DNA of 19,461 bases from Bordetella parapertussis. Lineage in GTDB: Bacteria; Pseudomonadota; Gammaproteobacteria; Burkholderiales; Burkholderiaceae_C. Below the pieces are notes generated by a model. That model did not search any database and was not told the origin of the DNA. It saw nothing but the letters and a program-made list of their open reading frames with translations. The position numbers were made by a program, and so were the translations under genes. Within the stretch, counting starts at the first letter, position 1. Every line of letters begins with the position of its first letter. Shown piece by piece: positions 7,223-15,590 of the stretch. The stretch lies in assembly GCA_945907335.1 (NCBI GenBank), contig CAMDSU010000011.1, positions 1 through 19,461 on the forward strand. Reading direction: 5' to 3'.

Positions 7223-7313
7223 GCACAAGCTCCAAATCGGAGAAGTCTCTTCGACAGAACATCACTTCTTTAAAACGTTGGTGTGTCATCAAATGCGAAA
7301 AAATTTTTGGGAA

Positions 7314-7342
7314 TTATTAACGTTTTTGTCATGCCCAGTCAA
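7314..7342 (-). promoter_or_regulatory. Sigma70-like promoter for the YkgJ / GNAT-like unit
   Basis: On the minus strand TTGACT (7342-7337) and TAATAA (7319-7314) are separated by exactly 17 bases, about 90 bases before the GTG start. This is the best promoter match noticed in the window. The 7223-7438 gap otherwise holds only an A/T-rich stretch and a pair of AAAACGTT / AACGTTTT arms (7272-7279 and 7319-7326) that could be an operator overlapping the -10. The roughly 70-base 5' leader shows no clear riboswitch fold. Confidence 0.6.
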
Positions 7343-7438
7343 GAAATGATTTTTTCAAATTGGACATTTGGCTGTTTTTGCAAATCAACGACACACTGCT
7401 TTTGATCAGATGATGATGTGTTGTCATTTATTGCGAAG

Positions 7439-8599
7439 TTATGGTCGCGCTTGAACTGCACGCACTTGAACCAAGTCACCCTGTGTCACACCATCAGGCG
7501 GGTTTTCAATCACTTTGTCACTGGCCTCAAGCCCTGACAGCAATTCCAGTCGATTGCCATGGTCACGCGCAATCACCACGGGCTTGAGCACCACCCGGTT
7601 TTCAGTGTTCACCGTGGCGATCAGCAATCCATTTTTCGTATAGACCAAAGCGCTTGGTGGGACGCTCAGCAGATTGGCTTGGGGAGGGATGGAGAAGCTG
7701 ACACTGGCATAACCACCGGGCAGCAATTCGCCACGTTTATTTTCTGCGGAGAGTTGCACCAACATACTGCCTGAACTGCTGCTGATGGCTTGTGACATGG
7801 ACTGAACCGTTGCTGTAAAAACTTGGCCAGGTTGCTCTGGCACGGTGAATTTTGCGATGGTGCCTTTTTGAATATTTGAGACTTGGTTTTGCGGCAGATT
7901 CACATACAAACGCAAACGTTTCACGTCAGACACCACAAACAATTCGCTGCCCGGTGCACCGCCGACATTGATCAATTGACCGATATCGGTATTGCGCACA
8001 GTCACCACTCCGTCAAAAGGTGCCACGATGCGACTGAAATTTTTCAATGCTTGCAAACGGTTGACGTTGGCCTGGGAGGCATTGACAACAGCGAGTTTGG
8101 CATTCAGATCAGCCAGCTTTTCTTCGACGGCTTGCGAAGACACAAAGTTTGTGGCCTGCAATGACTGCCAACGCTTGGCGGTGTTTTCGGACATAGCGGC
8201 GTTGGCTTGGGTACTGGCTAATTCAGCTTTGGCCTGGAGAATTTGTTGGTCTAAGTCCGGTGTATCGATTTCGGCCAGCACTTGACCGGCTTTGACGGAC
8301 ATGCCAATGTCCGCTTTCCAACTCTTTAAGTAACCGCTGATACGCGAGTACAAAGGGGCTCTGGCATAGGCTTCTATGCGCCCTGGCAGGCTCAGTGCTG
8401 AGACATCGGTATTGCTGGTGGGAGTGATCACATTGACGGTGACCGTGGACTGTTTGTCTGCCAGTACTTTCAATTGGGCCGCATCTTTGGCGCGGACTTG
8501 CAATCCGTTGAACACTACCACCCCGGCAAGCACGCTTGCTGCAATCAATGCCGTCCACAACCAACCACGGGAAACAAACGATCCTGACTGCTTAAACAT
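7439..8599 (-). CDS. RND efflux periplasmic adaptor (membrane fusion protein)
   Basis: Bridges the inner-membrane RND pump and an outer-membrane channel. It has 386 residues from ATG 8599, chosen because GGAG lies seven bases upstream and because it gives a normal N-terminus: short, basic, then the membrane anchor WLWTALIAASVLAGVVVF. The expected order follows: a barrel-sandwich half with GRIEAYARAPLYSRISGYL and GMSVKAGQVLAEIDTPDLD, then an alpha-helical hairpin (about residues 120-190, QQILQAKAELASTQ...LNAKLAVV). The lipoyl return strand RIVAPFDGVVTVRNTDIGQ and beta-barrel and membrane-proximal domains come last. The gene starts inside the end of the permease gene (8-base overlap), so the two are translationally coupled. 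There is no N-terminal lipobox cysteine, so it is anchored by its membrane helix. The substrate is unknown. Confidence 0.92.
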   Translation of the reverse strand: MFKQSGSFVSRGWLWTALIAASVLAGVVVFNGLQVRAKDAAQLKVLADKQSTVTVNVITPTSNTDVSALSLPGRIEAYARAPLYSRISGYLKSWKADIGMSVKAGQVLAEIDTPDLDQQILQAKAELASTQANAAMSENTAKRWQSLQATNFVSSQAVEEKLADLNAKLAVVNASQANVNRLQALKNFSRIVAPFDGVVTVRNTDIGQLINVGGAPGSELFVVSDVKRLRLYVNLPQNQVSNIQKGTIAKFTVPEQPGQVFTATVQSMSQAISSSSGSMLVQLSAENKRGELLPGGYASVSFSIPPQANLLSVPPSALVYTKNGLLIATVNTENRVVLKPVVIARDHGNRLELLSGLEASDKVIENPPDGVTQGDLVQVRAVQARP

Positions 8600-11500
8600 G
8601 ACTGACTCCAGAGGAAAACGAGGGACTGGCGCTGGCGCCATGACGGTTATGCACCATGCTGAATAAAAGTGGAACGAACACCAAAGTCGCTACTGTGGCC
8701 AGCATCAGGCCGCCAATCACGGCCCGGCCCAGCGGTGCATTTTGCTCGCCGCCTTCACCCAGACCCAAGGCCATGGGCACCATGCCGATCATCATGGCCA
8801 ACGCGGTCATCAGCACAGGCCTGAAACGCACAAAGCCGGCGTCCAACGCGGCAGCAATGGGGTCGCCCAGTTGCTCAAGCCGTTCACGCGCAAAACTGAT
8901 CACCAAGACACTGTTGGCGGTGGCCACGCCCATGCACATGATGGCCCCCGTGAGCGCTGGCACGGACAAACTCGTTCGTGTTGCAAACAGCATCCAAACA
9001 ATGCCTGCCAGTGCAGCGGGCAGGGCGCTGACAATGACAAACGGATCGCGCCAAGATTGAAAATTCACCACGATCAGGAAATAGATCAACACCACAGCGC
9101 CCAACAACCCCCAGAGTAGTCCTGAGAAGGCTTTTTCCATGGTGCGTACCTGTCCCAGCAGTACCACTTTGCTGCCTTTGGGTACATCGGCTTCTGTGGC
9201 GGCAATCACGCGTTTGACCTCACGGGCTACCGATCCCAAGTCGGTGTCTTGGGTGGTGGCGTTGAGTTGCACCATAGGCTGAATATCGTATTGACTGACG
9301 ACAGCATTGCGAGTGGTGCGGTTGATGGTGGCCAAAGCACCCAGCACCGGTTGATTGGTGTTGGCGCTGTTGCCGACCGGCAAATTGGACAAAGCATTCA
9401 GCGAGTCCATGTTGTATTGCGGGGTTTGCATCACCACGCCATAAGAAATTCCGTTGGCAGGATTGAGCCAAAAGGTAGGGGCTACTTGGCTGCTGCCAGC
9501 AAGGTTCACCACCATGTTATTCGTGACATCTCTGGGTGTCACGCCCAAGTTTTGTGCTTGCGTCCGGTCTATGTTGACCTCGAACACAGGACTTTTGGCA
9601 GATTGCTGAATGCGTGCATCAACCAAGCCTGGAATACGACGAATTTCCTTGAGTAACTTGTTGGCGTATTCAAAATTTGCACTGAGGTTGGCGCCGCGAA
9701 TCTGAATTTCAATCGGAGCAGGTGCACCAAAATTCAAAATCTGGCTCACGATGTCCGCAGGAGGAAAGGAGAACACTGTGTCTGGAAACGCATCGGGCAA
9801 AGTTTTTCTCAGTTCACGCACATAGTCTGCCGTGGGACGGTGTCCTTTGCGCAAAGCAATTTGAATGTCGCCATCCATGCTGCCAATCACACCGGTGTTG
9901 TTGTAAATCAAATTGATCCAGCTTGGTGGCAAACCAATGTTGTCCACCAATGTTTCTATTTCTTGATCTGGGATCACTTGGCGGATGGCGTCTTCAATCT
10001 TTGCAAATCGCGCTGCTGTTTCCTCGACCCGGGTACCCACAGGCACGCGGGCATGAATCAAAATTTGGCCACCGTCGACATCCGGAAAAAAATTCGTACC
10101 TAAATGAGGTACCAACGCAAAAGTAGCCATGACAAAGCCCATGAATCCGATCACGATGGGCCAGCGATGGGCCAGCGACAGTTCCAACAGGTCTTTGTAA
10201 CCGGCACGGAATTTTTCAAAACCCATTTCAAAGCTGCGCTGAAAACGCATGATCGGGTTGCGCGTCGGTGGCAGGGTATTGCTGTTGCCATGCATATCCG
10301 TGTGGGGTGCATGGGGTTTGAGAAGGTACTTGGCCATGGTGGGAACCAAGGTTCTTGACAGAATGAAGGAAAAAGCCATGGCCAGCATCACCGACAAGGC
10401 CATGGGTACAAACAAGAACCGCGATACACCTTCCAGAAAAAACATCGGCACAAACACAATACAAATACACAGCAACGAGATAAAAGCAGGTGCCACAATT
10501 TGCGCGGCGCCGTCAAGAATGGCGGTCTCCACATCCTTGCCTTGTTCAAGGTGCCAGTTGATGTTTTCAATGGTGACTGTGGCGTCATCCACCAAAATAC
10601 CCACAGCCAAAGCCAAACCGCCCAAGGTCATGATGTTGAGCGTTTCGCCCAAGGCATACAGACCCAGCAAAGCACCCATGATGGACAGCGGAATAGATAC
10701 AGCGATGATGATGGTCGAGCGCCAACTGCCTAAAAACAAAAAGATCATCAAACTGGTCAGTGCTGCTGCAATCATTCCTTCCATGGCCACAGCGTTGATT
10801 GCCGAGCGTACAAACATGGATTGGTCGTTGATCGGCATGACAGTCAGCGCTTCAGGCAAAGACGGTTTGATAGCTTTGAGTTTTTCCAGCACGCCATCGA
10901 CGATGGCCAGTGTGGAGGTAGAGCCATTTTTCAGCACAGACATCAACACAGAGCGGTTACCGTTGACATGGACGATGTTGGTTTGTGGTGCGTTGCCGTC
11001 ATGAACATGGGCAACATCGCGGATGTAGACCATCGCACCGTTGACGCTTTTGATAGGCAAGTCACCCAAGTCTTTGATGGTGGCGGCCGCATTGTTCAAG
11101 CTGATGGTGTATTCCAAGCTGTCAATTTTTTGTGTGCCCACCGGTGTGATGATGTTTTGCGAGGCCAGTGCGGCCGCCACATCTTGCGCGCCCAATCCGC
11201 GCGCTTGCAGTTCTGGCAGGTTCAAATCAATTTGTACTTGCCGAGATTTACCGCCATAGGGAAACGGAATGGCTGCCCCTGGCACAGTGACCAAGGGTGT
11301 TCGCACTTGCGTTAAGCCAATGTCTGCCAAGTTTTGCTCTGAGAGACCTTGTCCTGCCAGTGCGAGTTGCAAAATCGGCACGGTTGAGGCGTTGTAGTTG
11401 ACGATCAACGGCGGCAATGTGCCGGGCGGCATTTGACGAATCAGCACCTGCGAAATAGCTGTTACTTGTGCGTTTGCGATGGCAATGTTGACGCCCGGGT

Positions 11501-11795
11501 GGAAAAATATTTTCACAATACCTACGCCGGCATAAGAGTTGGCTTCAATATGTTCAATGTCATTGACGGTCGTGGTCAGCACGCGTTGGTACAAGGTGCT
11601 GATACGCCCCGCCATTTGATCGGGAGGCAAGCCGGTATAGGCCCACGCCACAGCGATCACTGGGATGCGTATTTCAGGAAAAATATCGGTGGGGGTTTTA
11701 AGCGCTGCCAGTGGCCCCAGTATCAATAAGAGCAAGGCCATCACCACAAACGTGTATGGACGTTTGATCGCCAGACCAACTACATTCAACGCCAT
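8592..11795 (-). CDS. RND-family efflux permease (AcrB-like inner-membrane pump)
   Basis: A 1067-residue proton-driven transporter with the two-fold RND plan: a membrane helix at 13-31 (YTFVVMALLLLILGPLAAL), a large periplasmic loop to about 335, five helices, and the same again after about 545. TM4 carries the proton-relay pair Asp403-Asp404 in AVGILVDDATVTIENI. The TM10 position of AcrB Lys940 is Ala960 (VATANSVLVISFARE), so the usual Asp-Asp-Lys relay is incomplete, as in several COG0841 subgroups. The start ATG at 11795 has GAGAAAG about six bases upstream. A TATAAA-like -10 on the minus strand (11856-11851) may drive it, with a weak -35 inside the end of paaX. The adaptor gene follows with an overlap. 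No outer-membrane TolC/OprM gene is present, so the channel must come from elsewhere. The cargo cannot be read from sequence. Confidence 0.93.
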   Translation of the reverse strand: MALNVVGLAIKRPYTFVVMALLLLILGPLAALKTPTDIFPEIRIPVIAVAWAYTGLPPDQMAGRISTLYQRVLTTTVNDIEHIEANSYAGVGIVKIFFHPGVNIAIANAQVTAISQVLIRQMPPGTLPPLIVNYNASTVPILQLALAGQGLSEQNLADIGLTQVRTPLVTVPGAAIPFPYGGKSRQVQIDLNLPELQARGLGAQDVAAALASQNIITPVGTQKIDSLEYTISLNNAAATIKDLGDLPIKSVNGAMVYIRDVAHVHDGNAPQTNIVHVNGNRSVLMSVLKNGSTSTLAIVDGVLEKLKAIKPSLPEALTVMPINDQSMFVRSAINAVAMEGMIAAALTSLMIFLFLGSWRSTIIIAVSIPLSIMGALLGLYALGETLNIMTLGGLALAVGILVDDATVTIENINWHLEQGKDVETAILDGAAQIVAPAFISLLCICIVFVPMFFLEGVSRFLFVPMALSVMLAMAFSFILSRTLVPTMAKYLLKPHAPHTDMHGNSNTLPPTRNPIMRFQRSFEMGFEKFRAGYKDLLELSLAHRWPIVIGFMGFVMATFALVPHLGTNFFPDVDGGQILIHARVPVGTRVEETAARFAKIEDAIRQVIPDQEIETLVDNIGLPPSWINLIYNNTGVIGSMDGDIQIALRKGHRPTADYVRELRKTLPDAFPDTVFSFPPADIVSQILNFGAPAPIEIQIRGANLSANFEYANKLLKEIRRIPGLVDARIQQSAKSPVFEVNIDRTQAQNLGVTPRDVTNNMVVNLAGSSQVAPTFWLNPANGISYGVVMQTPQYNMDSLNALSNLPVGNSANTNQPVLGALATINRTTRNAVVSQYDIQPMVQLNATTQDTDLGSVAREVKRVIAATEADVPKGSKVVLLGQVRTMEKAFSGLLWGLLGAVVLIYFLIVVNFQSWRDPFVIVSALPAALAGIVWMLFATRTSLSVPALTGAIMCMGVATANSVLVISFARERLEQLGDPIAAALDAGFVRFRPVLMTALAMMIGMVPMALGLGEGGEQNAPLGRAVIGGLMLATVATLVFVPLLFSMVHNRHGASASPSFSSGVSHV

Positions 11796-11815
11796 GTTTA
11801 TCTTTCTCTAATGAC

Positions 11816-11826
11816 AACCGACGGTT
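11816..11826. promoter_or_regulatory. Possible operator upstream of the RND operon
   Basis: AACCG-A-CGGTT is a perfect 5+5 palindrome about 20 bases upstream of the RND start and about 25 bases downstream of a TATAAA-like -10. That position would suit a repressor of the pump, but the element is short and no matching regulator gene lies next to it except paaX. Confidence 0.25.
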
Positions 11827-11866
11827 AGGGCACCCGGTCAGCGAAAGGGTTTTATAGGAAGGATTA

Positions 11867-12805
11867 TCAACATTTTTGAAACCTCTGCCGCAATAACTTC
11901 AGACTTTTGGTGCGACTGCCATCTGCCAATTGCATTTCATCGTCCAGAAATTTTTCGGATGGCACACGTAAGCATTCGTACAACGCTTGGCATGTCTCAC
12001 GAGCGGTTTCCCCTGGCCATTTGGCGGGCAGCAAATCTGCAGGCAGCAGTGGGTCACGCAACAGCAAGCGTCTGTAGTCGTGGATCAGCAGCAAACGCAA
12101 TAAAAAAGAATTTTCTTTTTGATGGGTCTCCTCAGAAAAATGAGGATTGCGCCATTCATGAAGCATGGGGAGATAAGTTGTCACAAACTGTTGGTATCGA
12201 ATGGCGAGTTCGTTTAAGCCCCAAGTTTGTGCAACCACTTCGCTGTCGCTCAGGCGACCTGGCAGCGGTAAACCTGTGGCCATGAGCGGCCATAAACTCT
12301 GCTGCAAGCGTCCAAGTCCTTCGCGTTGCAACAACATGAAGGCCTGATGCAAGTCCGCACCGGGGTGCACAAAGGCAAGGTTTTGCCATAAGCCAAATCC
12401 TTGCCAGCGCAACGCCTTTTTGAGCAGCTCTTTGTCTTTGGGCGTGATTTGTGAAGAAACCATCAGCAGTCGCCAGTGACCATCCCATTCGTGCGAACGA
12501 CTTGCGTAAATATGTTGTGATGCTGCGGCAATGCGGCTGGCGCCTGCGTCACTCAAAGCATAGTTGGTGCGTCTGCCGTGGGTGCTTGTTTGCAACCAGT
12601 CATCTTTCACCAAACGATAAATCGCAGTGCGGATCAAGCGCTCATTGACTTGCAAGGGTGACAACAGACGGATGATGCAACCGAGCCAGATTGAACCACC
12701 GCGCGGGTAAATCGCATCACCAAACAAGGACACGATTAGCGAGCCAGCTTGCACACGTTCTTTGTGGATAAATCGCTTTATACGCTTGTCAGTCTGTGAG
12801 GGCAT
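11867..12805 (-). CDS. paaX: PaaX-type transcriptional repressor of phenylacetate degradation
   Basis: A 312-residue repressor relieved by phenylacetyl-CoA in characterised relatives. The N-terminal winged-helix region contains AGSLIVSLFGDAIYPRGG followed by SIWLG, then ERLIRTAIYRLVKDDWL and HGRRTNYALSDAG, closely matching E. coli PaaX (SLISSLYGD, RGGEIWLG, RTALFRLNKEGWL, GRRSFYSLSDKG). The middle has WDGHWRLLMVSS and WQGFG. The C-terminal LLLIHDYRRLLLRDPLLPADLLPAKWPG block matches PaaX LLLIHFYRR..LKDPLLPEELLP. The last stretch is slightly shorter than in E. coli. I chose ATG 12805, which gives an N-terminal lead of family length; GTG 12841 would add 12 residues and lacks a ribosome site. It is transcribed away from paaA across a 115-base gap containing a likely PaaX palindrome, so autoregulation is plausible. 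Confidence 0.92.
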   Translation of the reverse strand: MPSQTDKRIKRFIHKERVQAGSLIVSLFGDAIYPRGGSIWLGCIIRLLSPLQVNERLIRTAIYRLVKDDWLQTSTHGRRTNYALSDAGASRIAAASQHIYASRSHEWDGHWRLLMVSSQITPKDKELLKKALRWQGFGLWQNLAFVHPGADLHQAFMLLQREGLGRLQQSLWPLMATGLPLPGRLSDSEVVAQTWGLNELAIRYQQFVTTYLPMLHEWRNPHFSEETHQKENSFLLRLLLIHDYRRLLLRDPLLPADLLPAKWPGETARETCQALYECLRVPSEKFLDDEMQLADGSRTKSLKLLRQRFQKC

Positions 12806-12847
12806 GGGTTGTTTCTGGTGCGGGAACAGTGTTGTAAGCACTCAACA

Positions 12848-12886
12848 TGATACATAAAAATCTATTTTTACTTTATTTTTGTATCA
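12848..12886. promoter_or_regulatory. Likely PaaX operator between paaX and paaA
   Basis: TGATACATAAAAAT (12848-12861) faces ATTTTTGTATCA (12875-12886). The inverted arms share TGATACA and the A/T run, differing by an inserted TA step. The site lies between the divergent paaX and paaA genes, 34 bases before the paaA start, and overlaps the region where paaA promoter elements should be (a TAAGAT -10 candidate at 12889-12894). The position fits PaaX repression; binding itself is inferred. Confidence 0.55.
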
Positions 12887-12920
12887 GTTAAGATCGCGCC
12901 ACTAACCCATAGGTGAATCT

Positions 12921-13964
12921 ATGTACACGCAGTCATTCAATGTGCCCGATAACGGTGGCAATGCAAGCCCCGCCCTTGATATCAAGCCGGTGCTCTCCGC
13001 GCAGCAGCAGCAACTGCTCGATCAAGCCCAGACCCGTTTTGATTCAGTGATCGATGCCGATGGAAAAATCGAAGCCAAGGACTGGATGCCAGAGGCTTAC
13101 CGCAAAACATTGGTCCGCCAAATCAGTCAGCATGCGCACAGCGAAATTGTGGGCATGCTGCCAGAGGGAAACTGGATCAGCCGAGCGCCAAGCCTCAAGC
13201 GTAAAGCCATATTGATTGCCAAAGTGCAAGACGAAGGCGGTCACGGTTTGTATTTGTACAGTGCAGCAGAAACCTTGGGAACCAGCCGTGACCAAATGCT
13301 TGACGCCTTGCACGCGGGGAAAGCCAAATACAGTTCTATCTTCAATTACCCCACACTCACTTGGGCCGATGTGGGTGTCATCGGTTGGTTGGTAGATGGC
13401 GCGGCCATCATGAACCAAATTCCTTTGTGCCGTTGCAGTTACGGGCCGTATGCACGTGCCATGGTTCGTATTTGCAAAGAAGAATCTTTTCACCAGCGAC
13501 AAGGCTTCGAGTCACTGATGGTCATGATGCAGGGAAATGCCGATCAACAAGCCATGGTGCAAGAGGCGGTCAACCGCTGGTGGTGGAAATGTCTTGCCAT
13601 GTTTGGCCCGCCAGATGCTGACAGCACCAACAGCACCCAAGGCATGCGCTGGGGCATCAAGCGAGTCAGCAATGATGATTTACGGCAAAAATTTGTGGAC
13701 GCAACCGTTCCCCAAGCCAAGGTGTTGGGCATTACCTTGCCTGACCCAGATTTGAAATGGAATGAAGCACGTGGACACCACGACTACGGTGCGATCGATT
13801 GGGATGAATTCTGGGCAACTGTCAACGGCAACGGTCCCTGTAACAAAGAACGCTTGGCCACACGTGTCAAAGCACATAACGACGGGCAATGGGTTCGCGA
13901 CGCTGCCATGGCCTATGCCCGCAAGCAGCAACAACGCTTGCAGCAACCCCAGGAGGCTGCATGA
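12921..13964 (+). CDS. paaA: 1,2-phenylacetyl-CoA epoxidase subunit PaaA (catalytic, di-iron)
   Basis: Oxygenase subunit that epoxidises the ring of phenylacetyl-CoA in the cytoplasm, with electrons from PaaE. It has 347 residues. The bacterial multicomponent monooxygenase iron ligands are visible: Glu75 in HAHSEIVGM, Glu105 and His108 in [11 protein letters not shown], and a further Glu187/Glu188 with His191 in [11 protein letters not shown]. The substrate-region stretches [20 protein letters not shown] and [16 protein letters not shown] are typical of PaaA. It is longer than E. coli PaaA (about 309 aa) because of about 20 extra N-terminal residues and a Gln-rich tail, as is usual in Burkholderiales. 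The ATG has AGGTGA about six bases upstream. Its stop overlaps the paaB start (ATGA). It is the first gene of the operon downstream of the putative PaaX site. Confidence 0.97.
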   Translation: MYTQSFNVPDNGGNASPALDIKPVLSAQQQQLLDQAQTRFDSVIDADGKIEAKDWMPEAYRKTLVRQISQHAHSEIVGMLPEGNWISRAPSLKRKAILIAKVQDEGGHGLYLYSAAETLGTSRDQMLDALHAGKAKYSSIFNYPTLTWADVGVIGWLVDGAAIMNQIPLCRCSYGPYARAMVRICKEESFHQRQGFESLMVMMQGNADQQAMVQEAVNRWWWKCLAMFGPPDADSTNSTQGMRWGIKRVSNDDLRQKFVDATVPQAKVLGITLPDPDLKWNEARGHHDYGAIDWDEFWATVNGNGPCNKERLATRVKAHNDGQWVRDAAMAYARKQQQRLQQPQEAA

Positions 13965-14260
13965 GCCAAGAAACTGGCCAAGGCGAATGGCCGCTGTGGG
14001 AAGTATTTGTGCGCAGTAAGCAAGGCATCGAGCACAAACATTGTGGCAGTTTGCACGCAGCGGACGCACAGCAAGCTTTGCGCATGGCGCGTGATGTTTA
14101 CACGCGCCGTCAAGAAGGGGTCAGCATTTGGGTCATTCCCTCTGCGGCCATCACCGCCAGCGACCCGGCTGACAAGGAGAGCTTGTTTGATCCTGCCAAA
14201 GACAAGGTTTACAGGCACCCCACATTTTTTGTGATTCCGGATGAAGTGGGGCACATGTGA
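13961..14260 (+). CDS. paaB: 1,2-phenylacetyl-CoA epoxidase subunit PaaB
   Basis: A 99-residue small subunit of the epoxidase complex, needed for activity and thought to link PaaAC heterodimers or the reductase. The sequence [20 protein letters not shown], then [22 protein letters not shown], then [13 protein letters not shown] and the C-terminal [16 protein letters not shown] match the PaaB family in length and order. ATG 13961 is preceded by AGGAGG with six bases of spacing, the strongest ribosome site in the operon. It overlaps paaA by four bases and paaC by four bases, so translation is coupled on both sides. Confidence 0.96.
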   Translation: MSQETGQGEWPLWEVFVRSKQGIEHKHCGSLHAADAQQALRMARDVYTRRQEGVSIWVIPSAAITASDPADKESLFDPAKDKVYRHPTFFVIPDEVGHM

Positions 14261-15024
14261 ACAAGCTGGCCGATTACGCTTTGCATTTGGCTGACAACGC
14301 ATTGATTCTTGGGCAACGCAACGCAGAATGGTGTGGCCACGGCCCGATACTTGAAGAAGACTTAGCGTTGGCTAATCATTCACTGGACTTGATCGGTCAA
14401 GCACGTTTACTCTACCAATGGGTGGCGCAACTTCGTGGCGATGGCAGTACCGAGGATTCGCTTGCTTATTTCCGCGATCAACAGGCGTTTCTCAACTTCA
14501 CTCTGCTGGAGTTGCCGCACTGCACGGCGCTGGCACCTTCGGCCCGTGCGGAACGCGACTACGCGGTCACCATCGTGCGAAATTTTTTCTTCAGCAGTTA
14601 TATGCTGCTGGTCTGGGATGTGTTGCAAAAGCACGAGCAGTCTCAGCTTTCTGCGATTGCCGCCAAGTCACTCAAGGAAGTTCGCTACCACTGGCAACAT
14701 GCCGCTGATTGGTTGATCAGATTTGGTGATGGCACGTCAGAGTCGCATGACAGGGCGCAAGCAGCCTTGGATTTTTTGATGCCCTACACGCAAGAATTTT
14801 GGTGCGACTGGCCAGCAGCTAAGCATGTACTGCCGGACACTGCCACCTTGAATAATAAGTGGACGCAGATGGTAGGCGATGTCATCAAAGAGGCGCAACT
14901 GCATTTGCCAGATGCCAGCGGCTATGTGACACAAGGTGTGCATGGTATTCATTCAGAGCATATGTCTTACTTGCTCGCAGATATGCAAAGTCTGGCCAGA
15001 CTGCATCCCGGTGCGCAATGGTGA
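14257..15024 (+). CDS. paaC: 1,2-phenylacetyl-CoA epoxidase subunit PaaC (structural)
   Basis: A 255-residue helical partner of PaaA in the epoxidase core. It has the PaaC features: LADNALILGQRNAEWCGHGP near the start, EEDLALANHSLDLIGQARLLY, then FLNFTLLELPHC, FSSYMLLVWDVLQ, KEVRYHWQHAADWLIRFGDGT, and HSEHMSYLLADMQSLAR near the end. PaaC has the ferritin-like fold but is regarded as non-catalytic. It starts with GTG 14257 overlapping the paaB stop (GTGA) and ends seven bases into paaD. The length is normal (E. coli about 248). Confidence 0.96.
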   Translation: MNKLADYALHLADNALILGQRNAEWCGHGPILEEDLALANHSLDLIGQARLLYQWVAQLRGDGSTEDSLAYFRDQQAFLNFTLLELPHCTALAPSARAERDYAVTIVRNFFFSSYMLLVWDVLQKHEQSQLSAIAAKSLKEVRYHWQHAADWLIRFGDGTSESHDRAQAALDFLMPYTQEFWCDWPAAKHVLPDTATLNNKWTQMVGDVIKEAQLHLPDASGYVTQGVHGIHSEHMSYLLADMQSLARLHPGAQW

Positions 15025-15584
15025 TTGATAACTTGGTAAGCGCTGTGTCGCTGCCTATGGGACCACTCGAGTTACCACTTTGCGATACCGACGAGGCGGG
15101 CATTTGGCAGTTGTTGGAATCTGTGTGCGATCCTGAAATTCCTGTGCTGTCATTGCGAGAAATAGGCGTGCTAAGAGCGGTGAAAGCTGCGGCTGGCGGC
15201 TGGCAGTTATGGATCACTCCCACCTATAACGGTTGTCCGGCCATGTCGCAAATGAATACCGATTTGCTCAGCTCTATGCAACAAGCAGGTAAACAAGCCG
15301 AGGTGTTCACCTGTCTTGCTCCGGCTTGGTCGAGCGACTGGATCACTGAGTCGGCCAAAGAAAAACTTCGTGTTTACGGTATTGCGCCGCCGCACTCAAA
15401 CGCTGTGCCAAACGCTACAAGCCCTATCCGATTGGCAGGCAAGATGACCCGTGTGCAAGTTGCGTGTCCGCAGTGCGAAAGTTTGGACACCACCGAAATA
15501 TCGCAGTTCGGTTCTACCGCATGCAAAGCTATGTACAAATGTTTGGCTTGCGCTGAACCATTTGATTACTTTAAACCCTATTGA
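15018..15584 (+). CDS. paaD: PaaD, MIP18/SufT-like factor for epoxidase metal-centre assembly
   Basis: A 188-residue protein required for phenylacetate oxidation but not part of the purified core; it is thought to help iron or Fe-S insertion. The N-terminal DUF59/MIP18-type part has IWQLLESVCDPEIPVLSLRE, then GVLRAV and TPTYNGCPAM, with the conserved Asp-Pro-Glu and Cys. The C-terminal zinc-ribbon-like part has CPQC...STACKAMYKCLAC, matching the cysteine tail of PaaD/PaaJ-type proteins. I start it at ATG 15018, which overlaps paaC by seven bases; a GTG at the next codon is the alternative. It ends six bases before paaE. Confidence 0.93.
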   Translation: MVIDNLVSAVSLPMGPLELPLCDTDEAGIWQLLESVCDPEIPVLSLREIGVLRAVKAAAGGWQLWITPTYNGCPAMSQMNTDLLSSMQQAGKQAEVFTCLAPAWSSDWITESAKEKLRVYGIAPPHSNAVPNATSPIRLAGKMTRVQVACPQCESLDTTEISQFGSTACKAMYKCLACAEPFDYFKPY

Positions 15585-15590
15585 AAATAA

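Noticed and set aside
8592..8599. Frameshift between permease and adaptor genes
   Set aside because: Both frames are intact; the 8-base overlap with a GGAG site before the adaptor ATG is ordinary translational coupling.
10249..11004. 251-codon open frame on the plus strand opposite the RND permease, with another of 164 codons at 10821-11315
   Set aside because: Both lie wholly antisense to a clearly recognisable permease; their low-complexity composition mirrors the opposite codons, and no ribosome site or family match is seen.
13044..13502. 152-codon open frame on the minus strand inside paaA
   Set aside because: It is a shadow of the strongly conserved paaA gene.
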